64,000 nt of DNA from Rhizobium vallis (GTDB lineage: Bacteria; Pseudomonadota; Alphaproteobacteria; Rhizobiales; Rhizobiaceae): positions 62,001 to 126,000 of the forward strand of contig NZ_ML133694.1 in the NCBI RefSeq assembly GCF_003985155.1. The letters are read 5' to 3'. The notes below the pieces were generated by a model, which did not search any database, had not been told where the DNA came from, and was given only the letters and a program-made list of their open reading frames with translations. How positions within the stretch are numbered: position 1 is the first letter of the stretch; every line of letters begins with the position of its first letter. This document shows positions 17,576 through 26,956 of the stretch, one piece after another. A program made the translations under genes and the position numbers.

Positions 17576-17616
17576 AGTAAAATACGCGTCCGCTCCGGTA
17601 GGATACGGTATCCTAC
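17576..17616. promoter_or_regulatory. Perfect 19-bp palindrome plus shared CGCGTATTTTAC motif
   Basis: GTAGGATAC-G-GTATCCTAC at 17598-17616 is a perfect inverted repeat with nine-base arms. Directly before it, 17576-17587 is GTAAAATACGCG, the reverse complement of the core seen at 14169-14180. Both loci combine this core with GTAGG/CCTAC arms. It sits between divergent genes starting at 17513 and 17716, so an operator is the simplest reading. Confidence 0.5.
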
Positions 17617-17715
17617 ACTTTCGGCTGGATGACGTTGCCGTGGCAACCACCAAGGTCTATCATTAATATCAGTATACTGCAGGGGCTGTTTGCAATCGGG
17701 ATCTTGGGGGAGCCG

Positions 17716-19494
17716 ATGACAAATGCAGGCGTTGAAAAAGCTGCGGGCAGCATCCCTTCGCAGGAAGAGGTGGAGCATCAACTTGAGTCCATCCTGTCCA
17801 GCCCGGAGTTTCGTCTTCCCGAGCGTGCGCGACGGTTCCTCGAATTTGTGGTGACTGAAACGCTTTCAGGTCGTCGCGATTATCTGAAGGCTTTCACGAT
17901 CGCGCAGGCGGTCTTCGGCCGAGACGCGAATTTCGATGCCCAGCAGGATCCCTGTGTCCGCATCGAGGCGGGGCGGCTCAGAAGGGAACTGGAGCATTAT
18001 TACTTGACCGACGGCACTGCCGATCGGGTCGTCATCACAATTCCCAGAGGCGGTTACGTTCCGGTCTTCGACGTGAGGCAAGACGTCGAGCCTGCGGAGA
18101 TGCTGAAACCGGGGCATTCACGTCAGGCGCCGGTTACTGCGGATAGCGGGCAGCAGGCCAATTTGCCTGGAGTGCCGGTCAACCGGCAATCCCGAAAATG
18201 GTTCTATGCAGGAATTACGATTGTCATCGTCGTTTGCGCAGCCGCAGTGTTTCAGTATGCGAGATCGTTCAATGCCGGAAATGATCCATTTTCGACAGCC
18301 GGCAATCGTCCAACCATCATTGTCGAACGCTTCGAAAGTGCCTCTGACGGACCCCTCGCATCGGACATTTCCCAGGGCATTACCGACGAGATCATCAAAA
18401 AGCTCGTCCCCTTTAACGACATCGTCGTCGCCGCCGCCCTGCCACGGAGTAGAGACGGCCAGGCCTTGTCCGATCCAGGCTATGCCCTCCAGGGAAGTGT
18501 ACGTTTGGAAAACACCACCCTGCGTTCGACGGCAAGGCTCGTGCGGCGGGCGGATAGCGCCGTCATTTGGGCGAACAATTACGATGCCGATATGAAAGTG
18601 CAGGGCATCCTGAAAACGCAGGCAAGCCTCGCCGACGATATCGCAACCGCAGTCGCGCGTCCGTTCGGCGTCATGTTCCAGACCGATACCGTCAATATTG
18701 CCGGAAGCACGGATGCCTTCTCCTGCATTCTGTCCTACTACAGCTACCGCAGCGAAATGACCGTTGAGGCACATGAGGTGGCAAAATCCTGCCTGCAGCG
18801 GGCTTTGGAAAACCGGTCTGCCGATTCCAGCGTCGCGGCTTTTCTGTCGCTGACCTATCTGGACGAGTTCCGCTTTCCGTACCAGCTCGACACGAAACCG
18901 ACCGTCGCGACGCTTGATATCGCCAAGGATCTTGCCGAACGCGCCGTGCGGCTTGATCCGAAGAATGCGCGCGCTTTGCAGGCGCTGATGCTCGCAGACT
19001 TCTTCGGCAATGATCCGACCGGAGCCCTGCGGGCCGGCGAGGCCGCCTATGCCAGCAATCCGAACGACACTGAAGTCGCGGGCGAATATGGTCTGCGCTT
19101 GTCGATGTCTGGAAATTGGGACAGGGGCTGCGAACTGATTTCGGAAGCGGTCGGCAAGAATGCCGGGCCGCGCGGATATTACGAAGTGGGAATGGCGCTC
19201 TGCGCCTTCATGCGGGGCGACAACCAGGCAGCGGAACTATGGTCTCGCATGTCGGACTTGAATTACAATCCCATGCATCGCCTGGTCCTGCTTTCCATCC
19301 TCGGTAGCCTTGGAAAAGCGGCTGACGCAAAGGAGCAACTCGACTGGATCGAGGCCCGATCTCCGGCGCTCATTCCAAATGTCAGGCGCGAGGTTGCCAG
19401 GCGGCTAGCGCGAACCGAGGACCAGAAGCGTTTTTTTGCCGGACTGGAAGCGGCCGGCCTGCCTGTGCAGAACAGCGAGGCGTCGAAAAACTGA
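17716..19494 (+). CDS. Membrane-anchored TolB-like/TPR signalling protein, no cyclase domain
   Basis: A 592-residue protein. The N-terminal 110 residues (SPEFRLPERARRFLEFVV, then DPCVRIEAGRLRRELEHYYL and VITIPRGGYVPVF) match a domain found in rhizobial proteins often labelled adenylate-cyclase-like, here without catalytic residues. A single transmembrane helix (WFYAGITIVIVVCAAAVFQY, about residues 160-180) is followed by a TolB-like segment (TIIVERFESASDGPLASDIS) and C-terminal TPR-type helices. The ATG at 17716 follows TTGGGGGAGCCG. The layout suggests a cytoplasmic input or DNA-binding part linked to a periplasmic sensor, as in CadC-type proteins. Function not known. Confidence 0.65.
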   Translation: MTNAGVEKAAGSIPSQEEVEHQLESILSSPEFRLPERARRFLEFVVTETLSGRRDYLKAFTIAQAVFGRDANFDAQQDPCVRIEAGRLRRELEHYYLTDGTADRVVITIPRGGYVPVFDVRQDVEPAEMLKPGHSRQAPVTADSGQQANLPGVPVNRQSRKWFYAGITIVIVVCAAAVFQYARSFNAGNDPFSTAGNRPTIIVERFESASDGPLASDISQGITDEIIKKLVPFNDIVVAAALPRSRDGQALSDPGYALQGSVRLENTTLRSTARLVRRADSAVIWANNYDADMKVQGILKTQASLADDIATAVARPFGVMFQTDTVNIAGSTDAFSCILSYYSYRSEMTVEAHEVAKSCLQRALENRSADSSVAAFLSLTYLDEFRFPYQLDTKPTVATLDIAKDLAERAVRLDPKNARALQALMLADFFGNDPTGALRAGEAAYASNPNDTEVAGEYGLRLSMSGNWDRGCELISEAVGKNAGPRGYYEVGMALCAFMRGDNQAAELWSRMSDLNYNPMHRLVLLSILGSLGKAADAKEQLDWIEARSPALIPNVRREVARRLARTEDQKRFFAGLEAAGLPVQNSEASKN

Positions 19495-19618
19495 TTGCGC
19501 AATCCGCTGTGATCGACTGTTGAAGACCCGAGATCGGTGAGCCGGACGGAGCTTTTGTCGAAATGTCGGTATGCTATGTGGCGTCGAGCCGTTTCAGGCT
19601 GGTGCTGGAAGACGGTAT

Positions 19619-20047
19619 TTAGCGCTTCCCCGTTTCTACCTCTGGACGGAAGTACAGCCGCTGAATCACGGACATTATCAGGGCAGTGGCCCATCCAAAT
19701 ATAATCCAGCCGTTGATCGCTTCAAATGCCGCGACATGACGCCAGTCCTTTGCCAGTACGATATCTCCGTAGCCGACCGTCGTAAACGTGACGATCGAGA
19801 AGTAGGTCGCGTCATCGAAGGTCGGGAGCGCGCCGGATAAGTAGTAGAACGCAGCCCAGAGGCAGACGTCGATCATTATGGGCACAAGGAGATAGCTGAC
19901 CCAGACGACGGTAACTGCGGTGGGATAGCGATTGAGAAATTGCGGCTCCAAGCGACCGAAGACCCGAAGTCCGCCCGCCATAGCGGCGGCTTGTGTTGCC
20001 ACCGTGGCTGCTATCAGGGCGGTCACCAGAAGAAGTCTAACGAACAC
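19619..20047 (-). CDS. Two-helix potassium channel (Ion_trans_2 type)
   Basis: A 142-residue membrane protein. The selectivity filter TTVGYGDI lies in FSIVTFTTVGYGDIVLAK, flanked by hydrophobic helices on each side, and a further helix is present at the N-terminus. No RCK or cyclic-nucleotide domain is attached, so gating, if any, is in the pore. The start is a GTG with GGAGG four bases upstream. It is divergent from the calcium/proton antiporter gene, with a perfect inverted repeat between them. Confidence 0.85.
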   Translation of the reverse strand: MFVRLLLVTALIAATVATQAAAMAGGLRVFGRLEPQFLNRYPTAVTVVWVSYLLVPIMIDVCLWAAFYYLSGALPTFDDATYFSIVTFTTVGYGDIVLAKDWRHVAAFEAINGWIIFGWATALIMSVIQRLYFRPEVETGKR

Positions 20048-20168
20048 GGTGCCTCCAATTCAGCATCATCCCTGTCAAACGGATAGATGATCGTCACATC
20101 GTCGCAAGACATTGCGGATAGGCGTGGGGCGAGCTCAGCCAATCGAACATACCAGCCCGCTCGCCTTC

Positions 20169-20190
20169 TGCATTGAGCGTAATCAATGCA
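20169..20190. promoter_or_regulatory. Perfect 22-bp inverted repeat between two ion-transport genes
   Basis: TGCATTGA-gcgtaa-TCAATGCA: eight-base perfect arms with a six-base spacer. It lies between the divergent K+ channel (start 20047) and Ca2+/H+ antiporter (start 20244), 54 bases before the latter. A dimeric repressor site is plausible. Confidence 0.5.
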
Positions 20191-20243
20191 CCTGCTCTTG
20201 ATGGGGATATGCTTGGTGATGATCCATCCGACTGGAGGGTGCC

Positions 20244-21386
20244 TTGAACAACCTTCGGCAGACAAATTTTTCGGGAAGCTCGCGCCTGATGGCGGCGAAG
20301 AATGCTGCGATTGATGAAGTGCGCGCCGCGCCGCTCCTCGTATTGCTGATCTTTGTCCCGGTGGTCATCTTGACCGATATGGCTTTGCCAGAAGCCCATA
20401 CTTTACTTTTCGCTCTGTCGATCCTCGCGATCATACCGCTGGCCGCACTTCTCAGTCGCGCAACGGAAGCGGTTTCTTCTCGGACGGGAGATGCGATCGG
20501 AGGTTTGCTGAACGCTACGCTCGGCAATCTCACAGAACTTGTGATCTCGCTCGCTGCCCTGCAGGCCGGTCAGTATCTCCTGGTGAAGGCGTCGATTGCA
20601 GGGGCGATCGTCACCAACACTCTCTTTATGCTGGGAGGCGCCTTTCTCTTGGGCGGGCTAAAACACCATGTCCAGGAGTTCAACCGTATCAGCGCTCGCT
20701 TCCAGGCCAGCCTGTTGTTCCTTGCAACGGTTGCCGTGCTGGTTCCATCCGTGATCTCCAGCGTGGATCACACGTCAGCGCTGTCCCAAAAACTCAGTCT
20801 TGGGCTGGCCATCATCCTCATTGCGGTCTACGCATTGGGAATGCTCTTTTCTCTGAAGACGCATCGAGAACTCTTTGCGAGCGCGGCGCAGGCGGAGGAA
20901 GAGCATCATGCTTGGCCGATTCAGATCGCCGTAACGGTCCTCGTCATTGTCACGCTGCTGGTCGCGTTTATCAGCGAAATCTTCGTTGGCTCCGTTCAAG
21001 TCGCCGCCCAGAATATAGGAATGACGCCCGCCTTTGTGGGCTTCATCGTCGTAGCACTCGTCGGCGGTGCTGCCGAAATGACCACAGCCTTTTCCGCGGC
21101 GCGCGCAAATCGCTTGGACTTGAGTATTGGGATCGCACTTGGAAGCGCATCCCAGATTGCTCTCTTCGTCGCTCCTGTGCTTGTCATCACAAGCTACTTC
21201 CTCGGTCCGGAGCCGATGTCGCTGGAAATCTGGCCGGGTGCGGTGACGATGGTGCTTATTGCGACAATGGCTGCATCGCTCTTGTCGAACGGTGGTCGAG
21301 GTGTGTGGTATATCGGAGTTCTAGCACTTGCGGTCTACGCTATCTTCGGCCTTACGCTGTTTCTACTGCCGCCCGCCTCTCCTTGA
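20244..21386 (+). CDS. Calcium/proton antiporter (CaCA family, Cax/ChaA-like)
   Basis: A 380-residue protein with about eleven hydrophobic segments and two homologous family motifs: GGLLNATLGNLTELVISLAA in the first half and VALVGGAAEMTTAFSAARAN in the second, where the Glu residues of the GNxxE and GxxxE elements bind Ca2+. An acidic-histidine loop separates the halves (AQAEEEHHAW). It exports Ca2+ or other cations in exchange for protons. The start is TTG, with GGAGGG five bases upstream; the internal ATG at 20289 is the alternative. Confidence 0.88.
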   Translation: MNNLRQTNFSGSSRLMAAKNAAIDEVRAAPLLVLLIFVPVVILTDMALPEAHTLLFALSILAIIPLAALLSRATEAVSSRTGDAIGGLLNATLGNLTELVISLAALQAGQYLLVKASIAGAIVTNTLFMLGGAFLLGGLKHHVQEFNRISARFQASLLFLATVAVLVPSVISSVDHTSALSQKLSLGLAIILIAVYALGMLFSLKTHRELFASAAQAEEEHHAWPIQIAVTVLVIVTLLVAFISEIFVGSVQVAAQNIGMTPAFVGFIVVALVGGAAEMTTAFSAARANRLDLSIGIALGSASQIALFVAPVLVITSYFLGPEPMSLEIWPGAVTMVLIATMAASLLSNGGRGVWYIGVLALAVYAIFGLTLFLLPPASP

Positions 21387-21437
21387 AAGATCATGATTTC
21401 CCCGCCGGTTACCGGTATGGGCCCGCACCAGGTTCTC

Positions 21438-23231
21438 TCAGCATCGACCATCATTCTGAAGCGTCAGTCCTGCCTTGCGGAGTCCGTCAACGCGGCGGTT
21501 AAAGTCCTCGGGATTTTGGAATGGGAGGACGCGGCGGCGGCGTTCGATGGAGAAATCAGGGTTTATCTGAAGCGCCTTCTCCCAGGCCTCTCGACTCTCC
21601 TCGAACCGACCGAGGTGGCCGTAGCATGAGGCAAGCAGGGCATAGGCCGTCTCCGATTGGGCGTTTTGTTGGAGCCGTCGCTCGATCGCAACAATGGCTT
21701 GCTCATACTCGCCGAGAGAAAATCGCGCATCGGCGAGAAATTGGAGAAGAATTTCCGGATGGTGCGGGTCAAGCCGCATCGATGCGTCAAGTGTCTCAAG
21801 GGCGGCCGCGGGATCGCCGGAGAATATCTGAATATGGGCCATCAGCATCAGGAGTTCGGCAGAGTTGGGCGAAAGCTCGAGGCCTCGCAACACCTCCGCC
21901 CGCGCCCGATCCAATTCTCGGTTCCACATGCAGGCCACGCCCAGCGCGAAGTGGCAGTTTGGCTGTTCCTCGGCCATTTCCACTGCCTGCTGCGCGAGAT
22001 CCATGCCCATGCGAAGCGAGGCTTCAGGATCCTTGCTCCAGGCGTTGACGTAGTCGAGCACATGGGTAAAGGACAGGAGTGCCCGGGCCGCTGCATATTC
22101 TGGATCGATCGCCAGAGAATCCGCCGCCAGGCTGCGGGCCGCCATATTTCCGGTTCGGGTATGGGTCGATGCCTGCTCGCGGCCACGCAATAAGAGCTCA
22201 TAAGCGCCGACATCAACCGGGCGCCCTTGCGCCAACCGATCTTGATCGCCGTGCGGCAGGTTCAGCCTGAGCGCCGCCACGATTTCCTGCGTGAGTTCAT
22301 CCTGAACCGCAAAAATGTCGGTGAGATCGCGATCGAACCGGCTGGCCCAGATATGTCCGCCATTGCTGGCGTCGATCAATTGGGCCGTGACACGCACCCG
22401 GTTGCCAGCTTTGCGCACGCTGCCCTCAAGAACATAGCGGACGCCAAGCGCCCTGGCCATGTCAGGCACGGACGCTGTGACGTTCTTGTAGACGAAGGAC
22501 GAGTTGCGGGCGATCACGTGCAACTCGGACAGCTTCGAGAGGTCGGTGATGATGTCCTCGCTGATGCCGTCGGAGAAATACTCCTGTTCGGCGTCACCGC
22601 TCATGTTGTTGAAGGCCAGCACGGCGATGGAGGGTTTATCGGGAACGGCTTTAACCGAAGGTATTTTCATTGCGGGCGGCTGTGCTTGTCGCGCCGGCGG
22701 CAGGACGGTTCCGACCTGAAGGGAATAAACCCGCATGGGTTCGGCGATATTCTTAAGATGGATCTGGCCGAGATCGGTCACCGCAAGATCAAGCCGCGCT
22801 CTGACTTGGCGATAGGCGTCCTCGGAGAGGCAGATGGCGCCAGGCTTGGCGACGCTCTCTAACCGCGCGGCGATATTGACGCCGTCCCCCATCAGATCGC
22901 CATCGCTCTCCTCCACGACATCACCGAGATGAATCCCGACCCGAAATTCGATCCGATGCTCAGGCTGCACACCAGTGTTGCGCTCGACCATGGCAGTCTG
23001 GACTTCGACCGCGCAACGCACGGCGTCCACAACGCTGCGGAACTCGATGAGGCTTCCGTCTCCGGTACGCTTGACGATGCGGCCATTGTGCACGGCGATT
23101 GTGGGATCGATCACATCACTGCGCAGTGTTCGCAGCCGCGCCAGGATGCGATCCTCGTCCGCACCGGCGAGACGACTGTAGCCGACCACATCCGCGACCA
23201 GGATCGCCGCAAGTTTTCGCGACACGCTCAT
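21438..23231 (-). CDS. Class III adenylate/guanylate cyclase with TolB-like and TPR domains
   Basis: A 597-residue cytoplasmic protein. The cyclase domain (about residues 5-165) begins KLAAILVADVVGYSRLAG with the first metal aspartate; the second lies in KRTGDGSLIEF, and GDGVNIAARLESVAKPG completes the core. A TolB-like domain follows (KPSIAVLAFNNMSGDAEQEY to about residue 330), then several TPR helices to the C-terminus. This fused architecture is common in rhizobia, which carry many such cyclases. The ATG at 23231 begins the usual MSVSRKLAAIL. It shares the TolB-TPR part with the protein at 17716. Confidence 0.88.
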   Translation of the reverse strand: MSVSRKLAAILVADVVGYSRLAGADEDRILARLRTLRSDVIDPTIAVHNGRIVKRTGDGSLIEFRSVVDAVRCAVEVQTAMVERNTGVQPEHRIEFRVGIHLGDVVEESDGDLMGDGVNIAARLESVAKPGAICLSEDAYRQVRARLDLAVTDLGQIHLKNIAEPMRVYSLQVGTVLPPARQAQPPAMKIPSVKAVPDKPSIAVLAFNNMSGDAEQEYFSDGISEDIITDLSKLSELHVIARNSSFVYKNVTASVPDMARALGVRYVLEGSVRKAGNRVRVTAQLIDASNGGHIWASRFDRDLTDIFAVQDELTQEIVAALRLNLPHGDQDRLAQGRPVDVGAYELLLRGREQASTHTRTGNMAARSLAADSLAIDPEYAAARALLSFTHVLDYVNAWSKDPEASLRMGMDLAQQAVEMAEEQPNCHFALGVACMWNRELDRARAEVLRGLELSPNSAELLMLMAHIQIFSGDPAAALETLDASMRLDPHHPEILLQFLADARFSLGEYEQAIVAIERRLQQNAQSETAYALLASCYGHLGRFEESREAWEKALQINPDFSIERRRRVLPFQNPEDFNRRVDGLRKAGLTLQNDGRC

Positions 23232-23326
23232 AGCCTTGTTCCTCGTCGGACAAAATAGCACAGAGTGGCCGTTGACGTCGCCGATTCCCGAGTCTGGATG
23301 TGACGCGATTTCCAGGATTTGAGCGG

Positions 23327-25645
23327 TTAATCCCCGTCCTTTAGAGAAAAGGCGAGCACGTAGTCGCCGATGTCCTTCGAATATGGCGCTCCGCCGACCG
23401 ATATCAGGACATATTGCTTGCCTGTCTTCGGCGAGATGTAGGTCATCGGTGTGGCGCTCGCGCCGACGGGCAGGGGATATTTCCAGAGTTCAGTGCCGTT
23501 CTCGGCATCATAGGCGCGAATGTAATAGTCCTGGAAGCCGGCAAAGAAGACGACGCCGCCGGCTGTCGCCGAGGTGCCGGCATAACTTGGCAGGCCCATG
23601 GGCATCGGAAGTTTGGTCTTGATCTTGAACGGTCCGAGCTCTTCGGCGGTTCCGGCCGGCACCTGCCAGGCAATCTTGCGGGTGTTCAGATCGACAGCCG
23701 TGACCGTTCCGAACGGCGGCTGTGTGCAGGGGACGCGGAGCCTCGATGTCCACATCTCGGTGGTCATGCCATAGGGCGTGCCCCGCTGCGGGGCGGAGGG
23801 ACCATGCGCGGTCGTCGTCAGGGCAAAATCGACATATTCATTGCGAGGAACGAGGGCAAATATGCTGGGCACGCGGATATCGTTCATGAAGACCCGGTTG
23901 TTAGGCAGGTCGACGGAAAAGCTTCCCCAGTTGAGGCCGCCGAGATTTCCGGGCTGCTGGATCGCAGGCTGCGTCCCGATCGGGGTGAAATCGCCATCGT
24001 AGCGCATTTTTCGAAAGGCGATGCGGCAGGCCAACTGATCGAACATCGTCAGGCCCCAGGCCGTCTGCTCGCTCACGCGCTCCGCGCCGATCGTCGGCAT
24101 GCCGACGGAATAGGGCTGGGTCGGAGACAATTTCTCTTCCGGCGCGCCCCCCTGCTGCGGCACCGGCTTCTCCTGAACCTCGGCAAGCGGCAGGCCGGTC
24201 AGACGGTTGAGCAGGAAAAGTTGCCCGCGCTTGGTGGTTTGCAGAAGAGCGGGCACCATGGCGCCATTGCCGTCAGGCAGGTCGATCAACGCCGGTTGGG
24301 CCGGCAGGTCATAGTCCCAGATATCGTGATGCACGGTCTGGAACTTCCATTTTTCCCGGCCGGTCGTCACATCGAGCGCCACCAATGTCGCATTGTATTG
24401 ATCGGCGAAGGCGGGACGGTTGGCGCCGTAATAGTCGGGTGTGGTGTTGCCGAGCGGCGCATAGATGAGGCCGAGCTTGTCGTCGAATGCGGCCGTCGTC
24501 CACATGTTGGGCGTCGCCCGCGTATAGGTCTGGCCCTCCGGCGGAAGCTTGGTGATCTCAGGATTGCCGAGATCCCATGCCCATTCCAGCTCGCCGGTGA
24601 CGACGTTGAAGGCGCGGATGACGCCCGAGGGCTCGCCTGTTTCCTGATTGTCGGTAACCCAGCCGCCGACGACGATCAGATTGCGGGCAATCAGCGGCGC
24701 TGACGTCTGGAAATAATAGCCTGTCTTGACCTCGCCCATGCCCTGGGACAGCTGCACGGTGCCATTGTCCCCGAAACCGGTGCAGGGCGCGCCGGTCCGG
24801 CTGTCGATCTCCAGAAGGCGGGCATCGATCGTCGTCTGCACCAGACGCTCGTTGCAAAGGCCGTCGGCAGACTGGGTCTCTTTCGGCATCTTGTAATAGC
24901 CGAGGCCGCGGCAACGTTGCCAATACGGCGCCGTCGCCTTGGGATCGAAGGTCCAGCGGGGCTTGCCCGTGTCTGCGTCCAGCGCTGCAATCACGTCCGT
25001 CGGCGTGCAGGTGTAGAGCGTATCGCCGATCTGCAGCGGCGTGTTCTGATCGGCGCCTTCGCTCTTTCCGGTGCGATATGTCCAGGCGAGATCCAGCTTG
25101 GAAACATTGCCGCGGTTGATCTGATCGAAGGGGGAATAGCGGCCTCCCGCCGTGGTACGGCCGTAGGATGTCCAGTCTGCCGGAGAATTGTCGCCCTTTG
25201 CGGATTTATAAGCGGTGATATCTGCGGAGGGGCGGATGACGCCATGTGGAATGAAGCTGAGGCCGAAACCGGCGGCAAACAGAATCGCCGTGAGCAGAGC
25301 GCCGCCATAGAAAAGCTTCCGGCCGGCCGCCGGGGATAACGACGGGGCAAAGAGAAGCGCAAAGCCCGCCAGCGCTAGCGGGGACATCAGGCGCGCGAAG
25401 AGCGCCCAGAAATTGAACCCCGACTCCCATAGCGCCCAGGGAAGCGTGAAAATGGCGACAAGCAGAACGATGAGGCCGCCTGATGCCTTCCGGCGCCACA
25501 GCAGCAGCGCGGCAACCAGATAGGCAAGCCCGACGATCGCGTAATAGGGCGAGCCGCCGAGGCTGAGCAGCCAGGCGCCGGCACCCGCCAACCCCAAGCC
25601 GATGAAGGCGAGAACGATACAGAAAAGCAAGGCCAGAAATTTCAT
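23327..25645 (-). CDS. gcd: Membrane-bound PQQ-dependent glucose dehydrogenase
   Basis: A 772-residue inner-membrane enzyme that oxidises glucose (or quinate/shikimate in relatives) in the periplasm and passes electrons to ubiquinone. Five hydrophobic helices fill the first 140 residues. The eight-bladed quinoprotein domain follows, with DWTSYGRTTAGGRYSPFDQI, WTYRTGKSEGADQNTPLQIG, DHHDIWDYDLPAQPALIDL in part, and the C-terminal blade ending YAGTSATAGGVVFFAG. Length is usual for Gcd. The ATG at 25645 has GAGG six bases upstream; another in-frame ATG lies at 25657. PQQ synthesis genes are not in the window. Related quinate dehydrogenases are the main alternative. Confidence 0.9.
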   Translation of the reverse strand: MKFLALLFCIVLAFIGLGLAGAGAWLLSLGGSPYYAIVGLAYLVAALLLWRRKASGGLIVLLVAIFTLPWALWESGFNFWALFARLMSPLALAGFALLFAPSLSPAAGRKLFYGGALLTAILFAAGFGLSFIPHGVIRPSADITAYKSAKGDNSPADWTSYGRTTAGGRYSPFDQINRGNVSKLDLAWTYRTGKSEGADQNTPLQIGDTLYTCTPTDVIAALDADTGKPRWTFDPKATAPYWQRCRGLGYYKMPKETQSADGLCNERLVQTTIDARLLEIDSRTGAPCTGFGDNGTVQLSQGMGEVKTGYYFQTSAPLIARNLIVVGGWVTDNQETGEPSGVIRAFNVVTGELEWAWDLGNPEITKLPPEGQTYTRATPNMWTTAAFDDKLGLIYAPLGNTTPDYYGANRPAFADQYNATLVALDVTTGREKWKFQTVHHDIWDYDLPAQPALIDLPDGNGAMVPALLQTTKRGQLFLLNRLTGLPLAEVQEKPVPQQGGAPEEKLSPTQPYSVGMPTIGAERVSEQTAWGLTMFDQLACRIAFRKMRYDGDFTPIGTQPAIQQPGNLGGLNWGSFSVDLPNNRVFMNDIRVPSIFALVPRNEYVDFALTTTAHGPSAPQRGTPYGMTTEMWTSRLRVPCTQPPFGTVTAVDLNTRKIAWQVPAGTAEELGPFKIKTKLPMPMGLPSYAGTSATAGGVVFFAGFQDYYIRAYDAENGTELWKYPLPVGASATPMTYISPKTGKQYVLISVGGAPYSKDIGDYVLAFSLKDGD

Positions 25646-25846
25646 GAGTGTCCTCATCCAATATGATGCTCGATCGCCTCGATCTCATCCCGACCATCAT
25701 CTTCGGGAGAGGCGCTCTCGTTCAATTTTTAACTGATGTACCTCTGGTCACTGACACGCGTCCCCGATGCGGCAATGGTGCGACGGCCGCTCTGCGGCGG
25801 CAGTCTGCCATTCCATATCGCGTCAATATTTCTGAAAGGGGCACAG

Positions 25847-26956
25847 ATGGTTCTCGGGGAAAAGCTTGATCTAGCGAACGGGCGGCCGACAGGTTTCGAT
25901 TATATGCGATTATTGTTAGCCTTTTCAGTGCTTTGGATACATACGGCCCGCGTCACCTACGGCGATGATCTGTTTCTCTGGGAGTCGCCCCTTCGTCCTT
26001 TGCTGAAGTCCGTCCTGCCCATGTTCTTTGTCCTGAGCGGGTTCCTGGTGGCCGGCAGTCTCGAGCGATCGAAGACATTGATCTCTTTCCTGGGTAACCG
26101 ATTTATCCGGATCTATCCTGCACTTACCGTCGAGGTATTGCTGGCTGCCTTTATACTCGGAGCGATCTATACAGAGTATGACCTGCGTGACTACTTCACC
26201 GACCCGCAGTTCTTTTCATATCTGATGAATGTCAGCGGGCACATTCATTATAATCTCCCGGGCGTCTTCATGGACAATCCCGACGCGGCGATGGTGAACG
26301 GGCAGCTCTGGACGGTGCCCTTCGAGCTCGAATGCTACATGGTGATCGCCGCTCTCTTCATGCTCGGCGTGGTCAGGCGGCGCGTCATCGCCCTCATCGC
26401 AACGCCGACATTGATCATAGGCTTTGCCATTGCACGATATTGGAAGCACGAAAGTGATTGGGGCGTCATGCCGACGACCGCATCGGGCAATCTTCTCATT
26501 TGCGCTTTCCTGGCGGGGGTGACCTTCTATCTCTACAAGGACAAGGTTCTGTGGGACCTCAGAATTTTCCTCGCCTCCGTGGCAGTTATCCTGGGCGCCT
26601 ATTGGTTCACGTCCTTCGGGGATTTCATTGCCATTCCTGCAATAGGGTATGTCACGGTCTTCCTCGGTCTGACCTCACCGCCGAAGCTCAGCATCCTGCG
26701 CGGCGCCGACTATTCCTATGGCGTCTTCCTTTATGGCTATCCGATCCAGCAGGCGTTCGTGGCACTCGGGCCTTGGGCGCATAATTGGTGGTTGAACGGC
26801 ATCATCTGCAGCATCATCGCTGCCTGCTTTGCCGCCTTTTCCTGGAGATTCATCGAAAAGCCGGCGTTGAAACTGCGCAAGCAAGTCACCTGGCTCGAAA
26901 ATCTCAGCCTTCAGCGCGGGGCAAAAAGGGAATTGGCCGGCGCGGTCTCGAAATAG
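25847..26956 (+). CDS. Acyltransferase 3 family (OafA/ExoZ-type) sugar O-acetyltransferase
   Basis: A 369-residue membrane protein with about ten hydrophobic helices. The conserved start GFDYMRLLLAFSVLWIHTAR carries the catalytic histidine, and PMFFVLSGFLVAGSL and GNRFIRIYPAL follow in family order. WTVPFELECYMVIAALF is the other hallmark. Such proteins acetylate or otherwise acylate lipid-linked sugars. The ATG at 25847 follows AAAGGGGCACAG. Position at the edge of the exopolysaccharide locus suggests that it decorates that polymer, in the role of ExoZ. Confidence 0.87.
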   Translation: MVLGEKLDLANGRPTGFDYMRLLLAFSVLWIHTARVTYGDDLFLWESPLRPLLKSVLPMFFVLSGFLVAGSLERSKTLISFLGNRFIRIYPALTVEVLLAAFILGAIYTEYDLRDYFTDPQFFSYLMNVSGHIHYNLPGVFMDNPDAAMVNGQLWTVPFELECYMVIAALFMLGVVRRRVIALIATPTLIIGFAIARYWKHESDWGVMPTTASGNLLICAFLAGVTFYLYKDKVLWDLRIFLASVAVILGAYWFTSFGDFIAIPAIGYVTVFLGLTSPPKLSILRGADYSYGVFLYGYPIQQAFVALGPWAHNWWLNGIICSIIAACFAAFSWRFIEKPALKLRKQVTWLENLSLQRGAKRELAGAVSK

